A stretch of 64,000 nt of DNA from Planctomycetia bacterium (GCA_005790605.1 SXUI01000055.1:53556-117555); one strand, 5' to 3'; numbered from the stretch's first letter, positions 6,936 to 15,743 are shown. Notes: generated from the letters alone by a model not told the origin. Translations and numbers: made by a program.

Positions 6936-8111
6936 TCAAGCTTGCATCAGCTTGCGCAAGATCCCAAGACCTTCGGCGAGCACTTCTTCCTTCTGCGCGA
7001 AGGAAAGTCGGAAATGCGTATCCCGGTGGCTGAACACTTTCCCCGGAATAATGAGGACATTGTTCGCGATGGCCTTCTCGACAAACTGCGTAGCAGTCAG
7101 ATTGAGTCGCTTGGGGACTTCGACGAATCCGTAGAACGCGCCTCCCGGCCGAGTGACTTGCGCGACACCTTCAAACGCCTCAAGCATCATCGCGCGACGC
7201 TTCTCGAATCGATCAACCCACGGTTGCATATCCACATCAAACGCCTTCGCCACACCGTGCTGCGCCATACTTGGCGCGCAGACATAACTGTACTGCTGCA
7301 ACCTCGCCATCGCTTGCACAAGATCATGTGGACCCGCCACATATCCGAGTCGCCAGCCAGTGCATCCGTAGGTCTTTCCAAATCCACGGACCAGCAGACA
7401 ATCTCTTGTGTACGACGCGGGTGAAGGGAATCGACCGTCCTCGCGCGACTCAGAGAAGGTGAACTCGTCGTAGATCTCATCCGAAATGATGAGAAGATTC
7501 TTCGCGCGGCAAAGATCGACGATGTCGCGGATCTCTTGCTGGTTCAGCACAACACCCGTCGGATTGCCCGGGCTGTTGAGCAGCACACACTTCGTGCGTG
7601 GCGTGATCGCGCGCTCGATGCGCTCCGCGGTCAGCCGGAAATCAGGGTAGGTGTCGACTGCCACCATCTTTCCCGTAGTGAGCGGTCCCATCGCTGGGTA
7701 CATCACGAAGTACGGGTCGGGAATGATCGCCTCATCGCCTTCATCGAGGAGACACAGCAGCGCCAAAAACAGCCCGCCGCTTGTTCCACTCGTGGCGATT
7801 GCGCTCAGTCCATGCTCCGCACCGCGCGGCCACTGGAACTCATATTCAAGTCGCTTCCAGATTGCTTCAATGAGCTCGTGGCAACCTTGCGTAGGTGTGT
7901 AGCCATTCTTGTCGCCTGCGATCGCTGCGATGGCAGCGTCCTTAATCGCCTGGGGCACCGGAAAGTCCGGCTGACCAATGGAGAGATTGATCGGATTCTT
8001 CAGGTGCGCGGCGAGGTCAAAGACCTTGCGAATTCCACTCGCATCAATGGCATGCGCGCGCTTGGAGAGGAGTGCGGAGATATCAAGTGAATGAGAAGCG
8101 GTGACTGTCAT
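6936..8111 (-). CDS. PLP-dependent class I aminotransferase (aspartate/aromatic type)
   Basis: 391 residues, the usual length of fold-type-I aspartate/aromatic aminotransferases. Motifs in order: the N-terminal INLSIGQPDFPVP substrate loop; SGTSGGLFLALL near residue 110; the LNSPGNPTG signature; SDEIYDEFTF with the cofactor-ring Asp; and RGFGKTYGCTGWRLGY, whose Lys forms the Schiff base with PLP. A conserved Arg in the C-terminal FRLSF segment binds the substrate carboxylate. Such enzymes transfer amino groups between amino and 2-oxo acids; exact substrate is not decidable. It starts with ATG 8111. The hairpin repeats at 6692-6926 lie just beyond its stop. Confidence 0.92.
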   Translation of the reverse strand: MTVTASHSLDISALLSKRAHAIDASGIRKVFDLAAHLKNPINLSIGQPDFPVPQAIKDAAIAAIAGDKNGYTPTQGCHELIEAIWKRLEYEFQWPRGAEHGLSAIATSGTSGGLFLALLCLLDEGDEAIIPDPYFVMYPAMGPLTTGKMVAVDTYPDFRLTAERIERAITPRTKCVLLNSPGNPTGVVLNQQEIRDIVDLCRAKNLLIISDEIYDEFTFSESREDGRFPSPASYTRDCLLVRGFGKTYGCTGWRLGYVAGPHDLVQAMARLQQYSYVCAPSMAQHGVAKAFDVDMQPWVDRFEKRRAMMLEAFEGVAQVTRPGGAFYGFVEVPKRLNLTATQFVEKAIANNVLIIPGKVFSHRDTHFRLSFAQKEEVLAEGLGILRKLMQA

Positions 8112-8166
8112 GGGAGGCTGCTAGAAGCGTACGCGCATCTTCCTTCTATCAGGGGAACCCTCGGCT

Positions 8167-8201
8167 GAAAACAGACAGACCCCTGCGTGGCAGAGGTCTG
8201 T
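8167..8201 (-). terminator. Terminator of the small basic protein gene
   Basis: On the minus strand ACAGACC pairs with GGTCTGT and CTGC with... GCAG inside (one unpaired base each side), followed by CTGTTTTC. It lies 40 bases after the stop of the small basic protein gene and separates it from the aminotransferase gene downstream. Confidence 0.8.
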
Positions 8202-8240
8202 CGGAAAATCTCAGAATCGAAAAAAGCGTTTTCGAAACGC

Positions 8241-8516
8241 TTACTTCTTTGGTGCCGGCGCCTTGGCGGCTGCGGCCTTGGGTGCGGCGGCTCCGCCAGC
8301 TGCGGCGGGCGCTGCTGCTGCATCCCCTGCGGCGGCCTTCTCCTTCTTGCCACCGCCAACCTTGACGCTCAACACCTTGGGCAACCCGAGTGGGCTACGG
8401 CCAGGCGCGAACTTCTCCGCTTCGGTGAGTTTGGTGATGCGCTCTTCACGCGTGAACACGCCGCGGTGAGAGGCGAGGTTGCCGGACTTGGTCTTCAGAC
8501 TGCTGTGAATGCTCAT
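8241..8516 (-). CDS. PVC-type small basic protein with Ala-rich tail
   Basis: 91 residues. The N-terminal half (MSIHSSLKTKSGNLASHRGV, then TREERITKLTEAEKF and SPLGLPKV) matches the small basic protein family known from Chlamydiae, Verrucomicrobia and Planctomycetes, thought to be ribosome- or RNA-associated. The C-terminal ~38 residues are an Ala/Pro/Lys-rich low-complexity extension. Such extensions are often seen on nucleic-acid-binding proteins of this phylum. The gene has its own terminator and about 76 bases between its start and the next gene, so it is likely monocistronic and highly expressed. The function is inferred only from family and charge. Confidence 0.85.
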   Translation of the reverse strand: MSIHSSLKTKSGNLASHRGVFTREERITKLTEAEKFAPGRSPLGLPKVLSVKVGGGKKEKAAAGDAAAAPAAAGGAAAPKAAAAKAPAPKK

Positions 8517-8592
8517 GGCTAGACTCGAAAAACTGAAACAGAGAACAACGAACCGGACAACTGCTCACTGCAATACGCGCGGCGCGCCGACT

Positions 8593-9261
8593 TCACGATC
8601 GACCGGTGAACGGCTTCGCGTAGCAGTCGCTAAAACCTCGCGTGTCCCGCGTCGTTTGTTTCCAGATCAGTCCGACGGTGCGAACTCGGTCCTTCAACTT
8701 CTCGATTGCTCCAGACTCGCCTCGCTCGGAAAAACCGGGCAGGACGATCACTTCGCGGGACCGAGCATTATTGCATGGAACCACGAACGCTTCAAGTCCT
8801 TGTTCTCGAAGGAAGTTGGCGACCTTCGGGGCGTTCGCCGTCGGCACCGTACAAACCGTCAAATACAGTTTTCCGACCTCCCGTGGGTCAAGTTCCGGGT
8901 CGACTGGGGGATAACGAGTCGCACCTTGTGGGGCACTTGCGCTTTCCCCAACTGCATCGGGGGAAGCAACCGAGCCATCGGGGCTTGGAATCGGTGGCTC
9001 GGTCACACCTGCCAACCCAGTTCCTGAACGATCGATGTTCGCGAGAAGCTCATCGCGCTCCGATTGCGCCTGAGCCCGACCAAGGCGCTCGCCGCGAGCC
9101 ACTCCGAGCAGATACGCGCCTACAAGGAAGAGTGCTCCAGCGCCCACGAGCGCAATCGGCGCCCAAGCGGCGAGGCGAATGTCTCGGCGCGGCCGCGCGG
9201 TCATACTCGCGGGCACGCTTCCGTACAACTCGTAGAGCGCAGGTGACTTGTTGCGGGCCAT
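8593..9261 (-). CDS. Single-pass membrane protein with SPOR-like C-terminal domain
   Basis: About 222 residues from ATG 9261; the frame is open 9 codons further but this start gives MARNKSPALYELYGSVPAS. A short cytoplasmic basic region precedes one membrane helix (APIALVGAGALFLVGAYLLG, about residues 45-65). A disordered Pro/Ser/Gly linker follows, then about 80 residues reading LYLTVCTVPTANAPKVANFL and EVIVLPGF. That alternation of strand-helix-strand with residues AFVVPCNN resembles SPOR domains, which bind denuded peptidoglycan, but the match is weak. The opening ARxKSPALYEL is common in planctomycete proteins of this layout. No enzymatic motif is visible. Confidence 0.65.
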   Translation of the reverse strand: MARNKSPALYELYGSVPASMTARPRRDIRLAAWAPIALVGAGALFLVGAYLLGVARGERLGRAQAQSERDELLANIDRSGTGLAGVTEPPIPSPDGSVASPDAVGESASAPQGATRYPPVDPELDPREVGKLYLTVCTVPTANAPKVANFLREQGLEAFVVPCNNARSREVIVLPGFSERGESGAIEKLKDRVRTVGLIWKQTTRDTRGFSDCYAKPFTGRS

Positions 9262-9321
9262 GCGTTTAGTGTACGAAACGAAGCGCAAACGCGGTGGCGC
9301 GCCGTCGAAACCCCTGTAGCG

Positions 9322-9717
9322 TCATTGCGTCCAACAGATGACATTCGCTGCGGCAAGTTCTCGCGCGTGGGAGAGGCTGACACTCCAACCAACGATGCCG
9401 AGCCGGGTCGCTTCGGCGTGGGCGCCACCGTGCAAGAGCACGCTTGGCGCCCCATTCGCGGCGCGAACGGTCTCTACATCAGTCCAAGCAAACCCGATCG
9501 TCAGCCCGGTCCCTAGCGCCTTGAAAACAGCCTCTTTGACTGCGAATCGAGCAGCGTATCGGGCGGCGCGTTGAACCCCTCCAGAGTCACAGTACGCTCG
9601 TTCACCGTCAGTGAACACTCGCTCAGCGAACCGTTCACCATGCTCGTTGAGCAGCTTTTCGATACGCGCGATCTCGATGAGATCTGTGCCAACACGAAAC
9701 GGAACGGCAGAGGTCAT
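9322..9717 (-). CDS. acpS: Holo-[acyl-carrier-protein] synthase
   Basis: 131 residues. It transfers 4'-phosphopantetheine from CoA to the serine of apo-ACP, enabling fatty-acid synthesis. GTDLIEIARIEKLL near the N-terminus holds the Mg-binding Asp, and RFAVKEAVFKALGTG holds the second signature (Glu/Lys) of the AcpS family. ATG 9717 overlaps the TGA of the upstream TIM-barrel gene (ATGA). An earlier in-frame ATG exists but is inside that gene, so the overlapping start with GGTGAG upstream was preferred. Confidence 0.93.
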   Translation of the reverse strand: MTSAVPFRVGTDLIEIARIEKLLNEHGERFAERVFTDGERAYCDSGGVQRAARYAARFAVKEAVFKALGTGLTIGFAWTDVETVRAANGAPSVLLHGGAHAEATRLGIVGWSVSLSHARELAAANVICWTQ

Positions 9718-10484
9718 AGTCTCACCCCCGCGCTCCATCGTTCAAGCGTTGCAAGCAGGCCGCCCCGCGGGTCGGTCCACTGCCGCATGTCAACGACGAA
9801 ATCCTCAGTAAATCCCGCTGCTCGGCATGCTGAGACGAATGCGTGCAGATCGAGTTGAGCTTCCTGTGGCTCGCCGATAGGACCGCGATTCCCACTTCGC
9901 AGAAGATCAACAATTCGAACAGCCCCGATCTTGCCAACCGCGGCAAGCGTGATGCTCAAGGGGTCATTTCCACTCGCGAGCACTTGCGCCGGATCAATGG
10001 CAACCAGAAATGGAGCACGAACGGATGTCGGATCTGCAGACGGTTGCGCCACTCGCACGCCGTGATGTTGTGAGGCCTGAGCGATCGCGTCAGCTGTCGC
10101 TTGGAAGAGCGCTTCTTCGCTGGCTGGAAGCGGAAGTACGACCGTCCCGAGCCCCTTGCGCCCTTCAAGCGACGCAATCTCGGCCGCCAATTCGATTGCG
10201 CCAATCGCTGCGGAAGTCGCGCGATCAACCTCCGCGGGGTCGAGAAAATGCGCGACAGGGAGGAAGCAGTCGACCGCTGCGCAATGCAGTTCAAGGCGCC
10301 CCATGCAAGCGACCAGATCTCTGCGCGCGCTTCGGTCAAGTTCGCGCGGCCGAGTCGATCGATCCGTCGCAGAAATCGCTGCACCCCGAATGCCAATCTT
10401 GGACAGGAAGGCGAGTGCGTCGCGGGGAGGCAGCCCGAGTGGAGCGATGGTCGCAGCGAGGAGTGGTCGCGAGTCGGAATCCAT
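9714..10484 (-). CDS. TIM-barrel sugar phosphate isomerase/epimerase-like protein
   Basis: About 256 residues from ATG 10484 (MDSDSRPLLAATIAPLGLPP). The pattern of alternating short strands and helices resembles the xylose isomerase-like (AP endonuclease 2) TIM barrel: AFLSKIGIRGAAIS, AVDCFLPVAHF, IASLEGRKGLGTVVLPLP, FLVAIDPAQVL and FVVDMRQW. It lacks several of the metal-ligand Glu/His residues of characterised members, so activity is uncertain. It overlaps acpS by four bases. Its start codon is only six bases from the start of the divergent membrane-protein gene. Confidence 0.6.
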   Translation of the reverse strand: MDSDSRPLLAATIAPLGLPPRDALAFLSKIGIRGAAISATDRSTRPRELDRSARRDLVACMGRLELHCAAVDCFLPVAHFLDPAEVDRATSAAIGAIELAAEIASLEGRKGLGTVVLPLPASEEALFQATADAIAQASQHHGVRVAQPSADPTSVRAPFLVAIDPAQVLASGNDPLSITLAAVGKIGAVRIVDLLRSGNRGPIGEPQEAQLDLHAFVSACRAAGFTEDFVVDMRQWTDPRGGLLATLERWSAGVRL

Positions 10485-10490
10485 GTCTTG

Positions 10491-11165
10491 ATGAGAGTGT
10501 ACGAACTGCCGGCGAATCGCACAGATTCGACCCTCAACGACTACCATCCGCTTGTGGCGCGCATCATCGACATTGCCTATTGGATTTCGCTCGCTGCATG
10601 GCTTGCGGTTGTCGTCGCAGGCGGGCTCGCGGCGAGCGCAATCTTCCCAACCGCGCGCGACCTCCCCATCTCGATGGAGGGGTACGAGGGATTTCTTGCG
10701 GCGGAACCTGCGCTCGGTCGCACTTTGATCGCGGGCTTTTTCGCGCAGAGTGTCTTTGAACTGACCTCGCGCGCGCAGCTGATTCTCATCCCGACATTTC
10801 TCATCGCGTTGCTCCTCCGCAATGCGACTGGACTCACCCCAAGTGCATGGCGGACGAAGGTGGGAAGACTCGCCTTGAGTGTTGCCATTGGCGCAAGTTT
10901 GCTGCTGTTGTGCTGGACGATGCCGATGTTTGATCGTGTGCTCGAAAGCTATCGCGCCGCAGCACGCGGCGGCGATATCGCGAGCGCCGCGAGCATCAAG
11001 GTTTCACTCGACGAGTATCACTCCTACTCAACGGCGTTGACGACTGCGATTGCAATGGGACTCTTGGTGCTGTTTGCCACAAGTAGCTTGTGCGCGCCAT
11101 TTCGGCGGCGCCGTGATGGGGCATCGCAGGCACCGCGATTCGTAGGTGTTTCAGGGCGCTCGTAG
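10491..11165 (+). CDS. Integral membrane protein, unknown function
   Basis: About 224 residues with four predicted membrane segments: ISLAAWLAVVVAGGLAASAI, LILIPTFLIALLL, LALSVAIGASLLLLCW and ALTTAIAMGLLVLFATSS. Between the first two is FAQSVFELTSRAQL. The layout resembles DUF4149-like proteins, but the match is not secure. ATG 10491 lies six bases from the opposite-strand start of the TIM-barrel gene, leaving no room for two separate ribosome-binding sites. A start slightly downstream (GTG 10497) is possible. Its 3' end overlaps the open upstream frame of nth, with which it is probably co-transcribed. Confidence 0.65.
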   Translation: MRVYELPANRTDSTLNDYHPLVARIIDIAYWISLAAWLAVVVAGGLAASAIFPTARDLPISMEGYEGFLAAEPALGRTLIAGFFAQSVFELTSRAQLILIPTFLIALLLRNATGLTPSAWRTKVGRLALSVAIGASLLLLCWTMPMFDRVLESYRAAARGGDIASAASIKVSLDEYHSYSTALTTAIAMGLLVLFATSSLCAPFRRRRDGASQAPRFVGVSGRS

Positions 11166-11187
11166 TTTCTCGCTGCGCAACTCCTTC

Positions 11188-11985
11188 ATGGCACGGAAGC
11201 CAAACCAACTCACGCGCATCACGCCGACAATCACTGCGGGCGAATCGATCGGATTCGCGCTTCCTCGAAAAACTGCTGCAGCCAAAGCTCGTGCGAAGCG
11301 TCTCTTCGACGCCCTCGCACGGCAATACCCAGACGCGCGGTGTGAACTCGATGCAAACTCGCCGCTCCAATTGCTTCTCGCGACAATGCTCTCCGCGCAA
11401 TGCACGGATGTCGCCGTCAATCGTGTAATCCCAGCACTCTTCGCGGCCTTCCCAACGGCGCAGCACTTCGCGCGGTCCACGCCGGGAGCAATCGAACCCT
11501 ATATCCGCTCGATTGGACTCTTTCGCGCGAAAGCGAAGGCGCTCCAAGCTTCCTGCGCGCTCCTTGTCGAGGAGCACGGCGGCGAAGTTCCCGCGAACAT
11601 GCAGCAACTTCTGACGCTTCGCGGGGTCGCTCGAAAGACGGCCAATGTCGTGCTCGGGAACGCATTTGGCATCAACTTAGGCGTCGTCGTGGATACGCAT
11701 GTCGAACGACTCGCCCACCGCTTTGGGCTCTCTCGCGCGACCACTGCAACCATGATCGAACGGGACCTCATGGCGCTCTTCCCTCGAGAGCAATGGCGCA
11801 TCCTCTCCCACCTCCTCATCCTGCACGGTCGGCGGTCATGTAAAGCTCGCGGCGCGTCCTGTGCGACTGATGCGATTTGCCGAGAATTCTGCACGCTCGC
11901 TCAATCGAAGTCGGGTGCGGCTCGTGGCACAACCCCCTCCTCCTCCAAGTCGAAACGACACCGTCAAAAGGTCGCTTCCACTTGA
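11188..11985 (+). CDS. nth: Endonuclease III (DNA glycosylase/AP lyase)
   Basis: About 265 residues from ATG 11188 (MARKPNQLTRITPT). Removes oxidised pyrimidines and nicks AP sites in base-excision repair. Recognisable parts: LLATMLSAQCTDVAVNRV near residue 65; the helix-hairpin-helix LTLRGVARKTANVVLG with the catalytic Lys; and GVVVDTHVERLAHR with the catalytic Asp. The C-terminal cluster region has four Cys but in the order C-x6-C-x5-C-x3-C rather than the usual C-x6-C-x2-C-x5-C of the [4Fe-4S] loop. The N-terminus is about 40 residues longer than E. coli Nth, and the C-terminus carries a basic tail. Confidence 0.92.
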   Translation: MARKPNQLTRITPTITAGESIGFALPRKTAAAKARAKRLFDALARQYPDARCELDANSPLQLLLATMLSAQCTDVAVNRVIPALFAAFPTAQHFARSTPGAIEPYIRSIGLFRAKAKALQASCALLVEEHGGEVPANMQQLLTLRGVARKTANVVLGNAFGINLGVVVDTHVERLAHRFGLSRATTATMIERDLMALFPREQWRILSHLLILHGRRSCKARGASCATDAICREFCTLAQSKSGAARGTTPSSSKSKRHRQKVAST

Positions 11986-12189
11986 AGGATTACCCACCAA
12001 AAAAGGCACACAAACATCGCACAGAATCTTCAATCAGAAACGAGACGCAAGCCGAAATAGAGTCTTCCAGAAACTCGAGTCGAGAGTAGTGGTGCGTGCA
12101 CGATTGAGGCAATCAAACACGCGAGTCGTCCGCCGCGGAATGTTCCCGCACTTCGCGAGAGCAAGTTTCAAGAATCGAATCAACCGGAT

Positions 12190-13746
12190 ATGAAGCCACG
12201 CCAAGGTTCTTCAAGCCCTTCCCCCACCGTGCCTGGCACTGTCACGTCTTGCGACCGCCGAGCTGCCGAAGCCGCGTACGACTTGGTCTTTGCTGGCAAA
12301 CGCGTGCACTTCATTGGCATCGGCGGCTCTGGCATGTCGGGCCTTGCGCAGATGCTCCGCAATCGCGGCGCGACTGTGATGGGAAGTGACCAAGCATGGT
12401 CGCCTCTGCTCGAGCAACTCGAAAACCTTGGCATCCATTCGCATGTCGGCGAGCCGATGAGCGTGCTGCCAAGCGACCTCGACCTCGTGGTCTACTCCGC
12501 CGCAATCAAGGGCAACCATCCAGAAATGCTCGCCGCGAGCGAGCGCTCGATCCGCACGCTGACCTACGCCGAAGTCCTCGGCCTCGCGCAACAGCAGTGC
12601 ACTTCCGTTTCCATCGCAGGCACCCACGGGAAGAGCACGACCACAGCGATGACTTCATGGGTGCTGCTCCGGACCGGACTTGACCCAAGTGTCATCGTCG
12701 GCGCAACCTGCGAACAGATCGGCGGCGGCTCGCGCAATGGTGCCGCACGGATTCCGTCCGGTCACCTCCAAGGCAATCCCGGCATCATGGTCTGTGAAGC
12801 GTGCGAATTCAATCGCTCGTTCCATCAACACCGACCGACTGTTGCGGTGATCAACAATGTTGAAGCGGATCACCTCGATTGCTACGCCAATCTCGAAGCG
12901 ATCATCCAATCCTTCCGCGAGTTTGCAGGACTCCTTCCCGCCGCCGAGGAAGGCGGAAGACTCCTCATCGCGCACGAAGGAGCGCACCGCCGCGAGGTCT
13001 GCTCTGACCTGAGTTGTGCTGTTTCCACATGGGGTTTCTCGCCAAGTGCGGATTACCAAGTGGCCTACGACGCGAAAGCACAGCGCGTCGGGATCTTGCA
13101 GGACGGCATGTGGATCGCGCAATGGACGAACCAGATGCCAGGCGACCACAATGCGCTCAACAGCGCGGCGGCCGCGATCACTGCGCATTGGCTCGGCGCG
13201 GACTGGGACGCGATCGCTGAAGCGCTCTGCGAATTCCGTGGACTCGATCGCCGCAGTCAACTCAAGGGCATTCGTACGCTCGCTTCAGGTGGAAGCGTGC
13301 GCGTGTTCGATGACTACGCGCATCACCCAACCGAATGCGAGAAAACGCTGCGCGCCCTGCGAGCGAGTGAACGACCACGCAGACTTATCTGCGTCTTTCA
13401 GCCTCATCAAGCGAGTCGCACGCGACACCTTCTCGGAGAGTTCGCGACGAGCTTCTCCAACGCCGACATCGTGCTCGTGCCAGACATTTACTTCTCCCGC
13501 GACTCCGAGAATGACAAGCAACGTGTCTCGAGTTCCGACCTCGTCGAACGCCTTCGGGAACGCGGCACCGACGCTCGCCATCACCATCCATTTGAAGCGA
13601 TCAACCGCGAACTCGAATCCCTTTGCGAAGACGGCGACCTCGTCGTCACGATGGGCGCCGGGCCGGTGTACAAGATTGCTGAGTCCTACCTCGGTGCAGA
13701 GCTTCGCGCCCCACTCGACTGGGTCAAGAATGTTCGCTCGGCCTAA
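12190..13746 (+). CDS. murC: UDP-N-acetylmuramate--L-alanine ligase
   Basis: 518 residues. Adds L-Ala to UDP-MurNAc in the cytoplasm using ATP. The N-terminal UDP-binding domain starts HFIGIGGSGMSGLAQML. The P-loop SIAGTHGKSTTTAM is near residue 142 and the central-domain Mg-binding histidine/glutamate region (ACEFNRSFHQHRPT) follows. NNVEADHLDCY and the C-terminal DDYAHHPTE complete the Mur ligase signatures. It is first of the murC-murB-ddl-ftsQ-like run. The 204 bases upstream show no terminator and no obvious promoter consensus. An extra ~30-residue Ser/Pro-rich N-terminus precedes the first strand. Confidence 0.95.
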   Translation: MKPRQGSSSPSPTVPGTVTSCDRRAAEAAYDLVFAGKRVHFIGIGGSGMSGLAQMLRNRGATVMGSDQAWSPLLEQLENLGIHSHVGEPMSVLPSDLDLVVYSAAIKGNHPEMLAASERSIRTLTYAEVLGLAQQQCTSVSIAGTHGKSTTTAMTSWVLLRTGLDPSVIVGATCEQIGGGSRNGAARIPSGHLQGNPGIMVCEACEFNRSFHQHRPTVAVINNVEADHLDCYANLEAIIQSFREFAGLLPAAEEGGRLLIAHEGAHRREVCSDLSCAVSTWGFSPSADYQVAYDAKAQRVGILQDGMWIAQWTNQMPGDHNALNSAAAAITAHWLGADWDAIAEALCEFRGLDRRSQLKGIRTLASGGSVRVFDDYAHHPTECEKTLRALRASERPRRLICVFQPHQASRTRHLLGEFATSFSNADIVLVPDIYFSRDSENDKQRVSSSDLVERLRERGTDARHHHPFEAINRELESLCEDGDLVVTMGAGPVYKIAESYLGAELRAPLDWVKNVRSA

Positions 13747-13818
13747 GATCGCATGCGTCAGGTGCGCTGCTCAAGTCTGATGCCTTCATCCTGAGCGCTC
13801 ATTGACGCGAATCCTCTC

Positions 13819-14760
13819 ATGACCGTGGCAACACCTTCGAGCCTCTATGCGGATCTCAATGTCGACGCGCAACCAGACGCGCCGCTGGCATCTCGTACCT
13901 GGTATGGCGTGGGCGGAAAAGCAGATGTGCTGATTACGCCGCGAGATCTCGCGTCACTCGCGATGCTCATGCGGCGCTGCCATCGAGATCAGGTCCCAGT
14001 TCGGATTCTTGGGTCGGGAGCCAACCTTCTCGTATCCGACGCAGGTGTCGATGGCGTGGTGATCTCGCTTGACGCGCCGGAGTTGCGCACGGTTGAGTAC
14101 AACCAGCAGGGCAGCGTGGAAGTTGTTCGCGCTTGGGGAGGTGCCTCGACAGAAAAACTGGTTCAAGAGCTTGCTCGGCGTGGACTCGCGGGCCTCGAAC
14201 AAATGGCAGGCATCCCGTCAAGTATCGGTGGCGCGCTGCGCATGAATGCAGGCGGAAAGTTTGGCTGCATCGGTGATGCCGTGCATTCAGTCGCGGTCAT
14301 GGGACCGGATGGAAGTGAACGCATTTACCTGCGCGAGTCACTCGCGTTTGACTATCGACACACCAACATTCCCGAGGGCGTCATTCTTTGGGCAGTGCTC
14401 CAGCTCCGCGAAGAGGACCCTCTCACGGTGCGATCGCGGCTCAAAGAGTACTTCAGCTACAAGAAGAACTCGCAACCCATGTCGGACCAATCCTCCGGCT
14501 GCATGTTCAAGAATCCACTGCTTGCTGACGGGACGCGAGAGAGTGCCGGAAAGCTCATTGACCTCGCGAAACTCAAGGGCTTCCGACTCGGAAGCGCATT
14601 TGTTTCGCCCAAGCACGCGAACTTCATCAGCGTCGACGCTGTCGGCGGCCGCGCAAGTGATATTGCCGCGATTTCGCAGCAGATCATCGCGAGGGTCTTC
14701 GATGCGCACGGCATCACCCTCGAGCGCGAGGTCGTGTTCTGGGGAGCAGACATCGAATGA
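13819..14760 (+). CDS. murB: UDP-N-acetylenolpyruvoylglucosamine reductase
   Basis: 313 residues. NADPH- and FAD-dependent reduction of UDP-GlcNAc-enolpyruvate to UDP-MurNAc. Seen: the FAD-binding ILGSGANLLVSDAGVDG; GLAGLEQMAGIPSSIGGAL; DYRHTNIPEG; the C-terminal SSGCMFKNP; and LIDLAKLKGFRLGSAFVS. In most MurB enzymes the residue before (F/V)FKNP that acts as proton donor is Ser; here it is Cys. Cys in this position may occur in other MurB proteins, so it is a variant rather than evidence of inactivity. ATG 13819 starts 72 bases after murC, and the 3' end overlaps ddl by four bases. Confidence 0.95.
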   Translation: MTVATPSSLYADLNVDAQPDAPLASRTWYGVGGKADVLITPRDLASLAMLMRRCHRDQVPVRILGSGANLLVSDAGVDGVVISLDAPELRTVEYNQQGSVEVVRAWGGASTEKLVQELARRGLAGLEQMAGIPSSIGGALRMNAGGKFGCIGDAVHSVAVMGPDGSERIYLRESLAFDYRHTNIPEGVILWAVLQLREEDPLTVRSRLKEYFSYKKNSQPMSDQSSGCMFKNPLLADGTRESAGKLIDLAKLKGFRLGSAFVSPKHANFISVDAVGGRASDIAAISQQIIARVFDAHGITLEREVVFWGADIE

Positions 14761-15743
14761 GCTGCTGTCGTGGACAACATGAGTCGGCTCGATGCCGCGA
14801 GAAAGTTCGCGTGCTCGTGCTCATGGGCGGACCCGATGCCGAGCGCGAGGTGAGTATCAACAGCGGGACCGAAGTTGCGCGAGCGCTCCGAGCAAGTGCC
14901 GCGTTTGAAGTCGAAGAACTCCTCATCGATCGACCGACCGCGCAGGAACTGAGCCGCCCCCGTGCGGATGTCATTTTCCCCGTCCTGCATGGGCCGTTTG
15001 GAGAGGGCGGCCCCCTTCAAGAGATTCTTGAGCAGGTCGGCGTTCCTTATGTTGGATGTGGTCCGAAAGCCGCAGCGCTCGCGATCGACAAGGTCGCGAC
15101 GAAGGCTACCGTGGCGAAGGCGGGTGTTCGAACGCCGAGCGCATGCGAACTTCTCCCCGGCGTGCCGCTCGAGATCGCGCCACCCATCGTCATCAAGCCC
15201 ATCAACGATGGCTCGAGCGTCGATTTGCGCATCTGCCACACGGGGGCGGAGCTCGCAAGCGCACGCGCAGAACTCGAAGCGAAGCGAGGTCGCCTCTTCG
15301 CCGAGTCATTCATCAAGGGACGCGAAGTGACCGTCGGCATCATCGACGGTGTGGTACTTCCGATCATTGAGATTCTCCCCGCGGTCGCGTTCTACGACTA
15401 CGAAGCGAAGTACACGCGCGACGACACGAAGTACATCCTCGATCCAACCTTCGCGCCGGGCGTGCGCGAAACGCTGATTACATCAACGCGCCTTGCATGG
15501 GAAGCGGTCGGCTGCCGAGACATCGCACGGGCTGACTTCATGGTGGACGAGCGCGGCGCGTGGTTCCTCGAGATCAACACCATGCCTGGGATGACGACGC
15601 ACTCGTTGGTGCCCAAGGCAGCGCTGCACATTGGACTGCCGATGCCGCAGCTTTGCGCCCGACTCGTCGACTGCGCATTATCACGCGAGAACAGTGCGCG
15701 CGCGCCCGCGAGATTCAACGATTTCGCCTCTCCTTCCCGATAA
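14757..15743 (+). CDS. ddl: D-alanine--D-alanine ligase
   Basis: About 328 residues. Joins two D-Ala for the peptidoglycan stem peptide, using ATP-grasp chemistry. Motifs: VLMGGPDAEREVSINSGTEV at the N-terminus; DVIFPVLHGPFGEGGPLQE; PYVGCGPKAAALAIDK; VIKPINDGSSVD; and the C-terminal WFLEINTMPGMTTHSLVPKA holding Mg-binding Glu/Asn. ATG 14757 forms an ATGA overlap with the murB stop. The first ~18 residues (MSCCRGQHESARCREKVR) are extra relative to typical Ddl, so an internal GTG start is also possible. Confidence 0.94.
   Translation: MSCCRGQHESARCREKVRVLVLMGGPDAEREVSINSGTEVARALRASAAFEVEELLIDRPTAQELSRPRADVIFPVLHGPFGEGGPLQEILEQVGVPYVGCGPKAAALAIDKVATKATVAKAGVRTPSACELLPGVPLEIAPPIVIKPINDGSSVDLRICHTGAELASARAELEAKRGRLFAESFIKGREVTVGIIDGVVLPIIEILPAVAFYDYEAKYTRDDTKYILDPTFAPGVRETLITSTRLAWEAVGCRDIARADFMVDERGAWFLEINTMPGMTTHSLVPKAALHIGLPMPQLCARLVDCALSRENSARAPARFNDFASPSR

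Noticed and set aside
6424..7134. A 236-codon plus-strand frame across the repeats
   Set aside because: Runs through the 49-bp repeats and into the antisense of the aminotransferase; Arg/Ser-rich, no domain, no ribosome-binding site.
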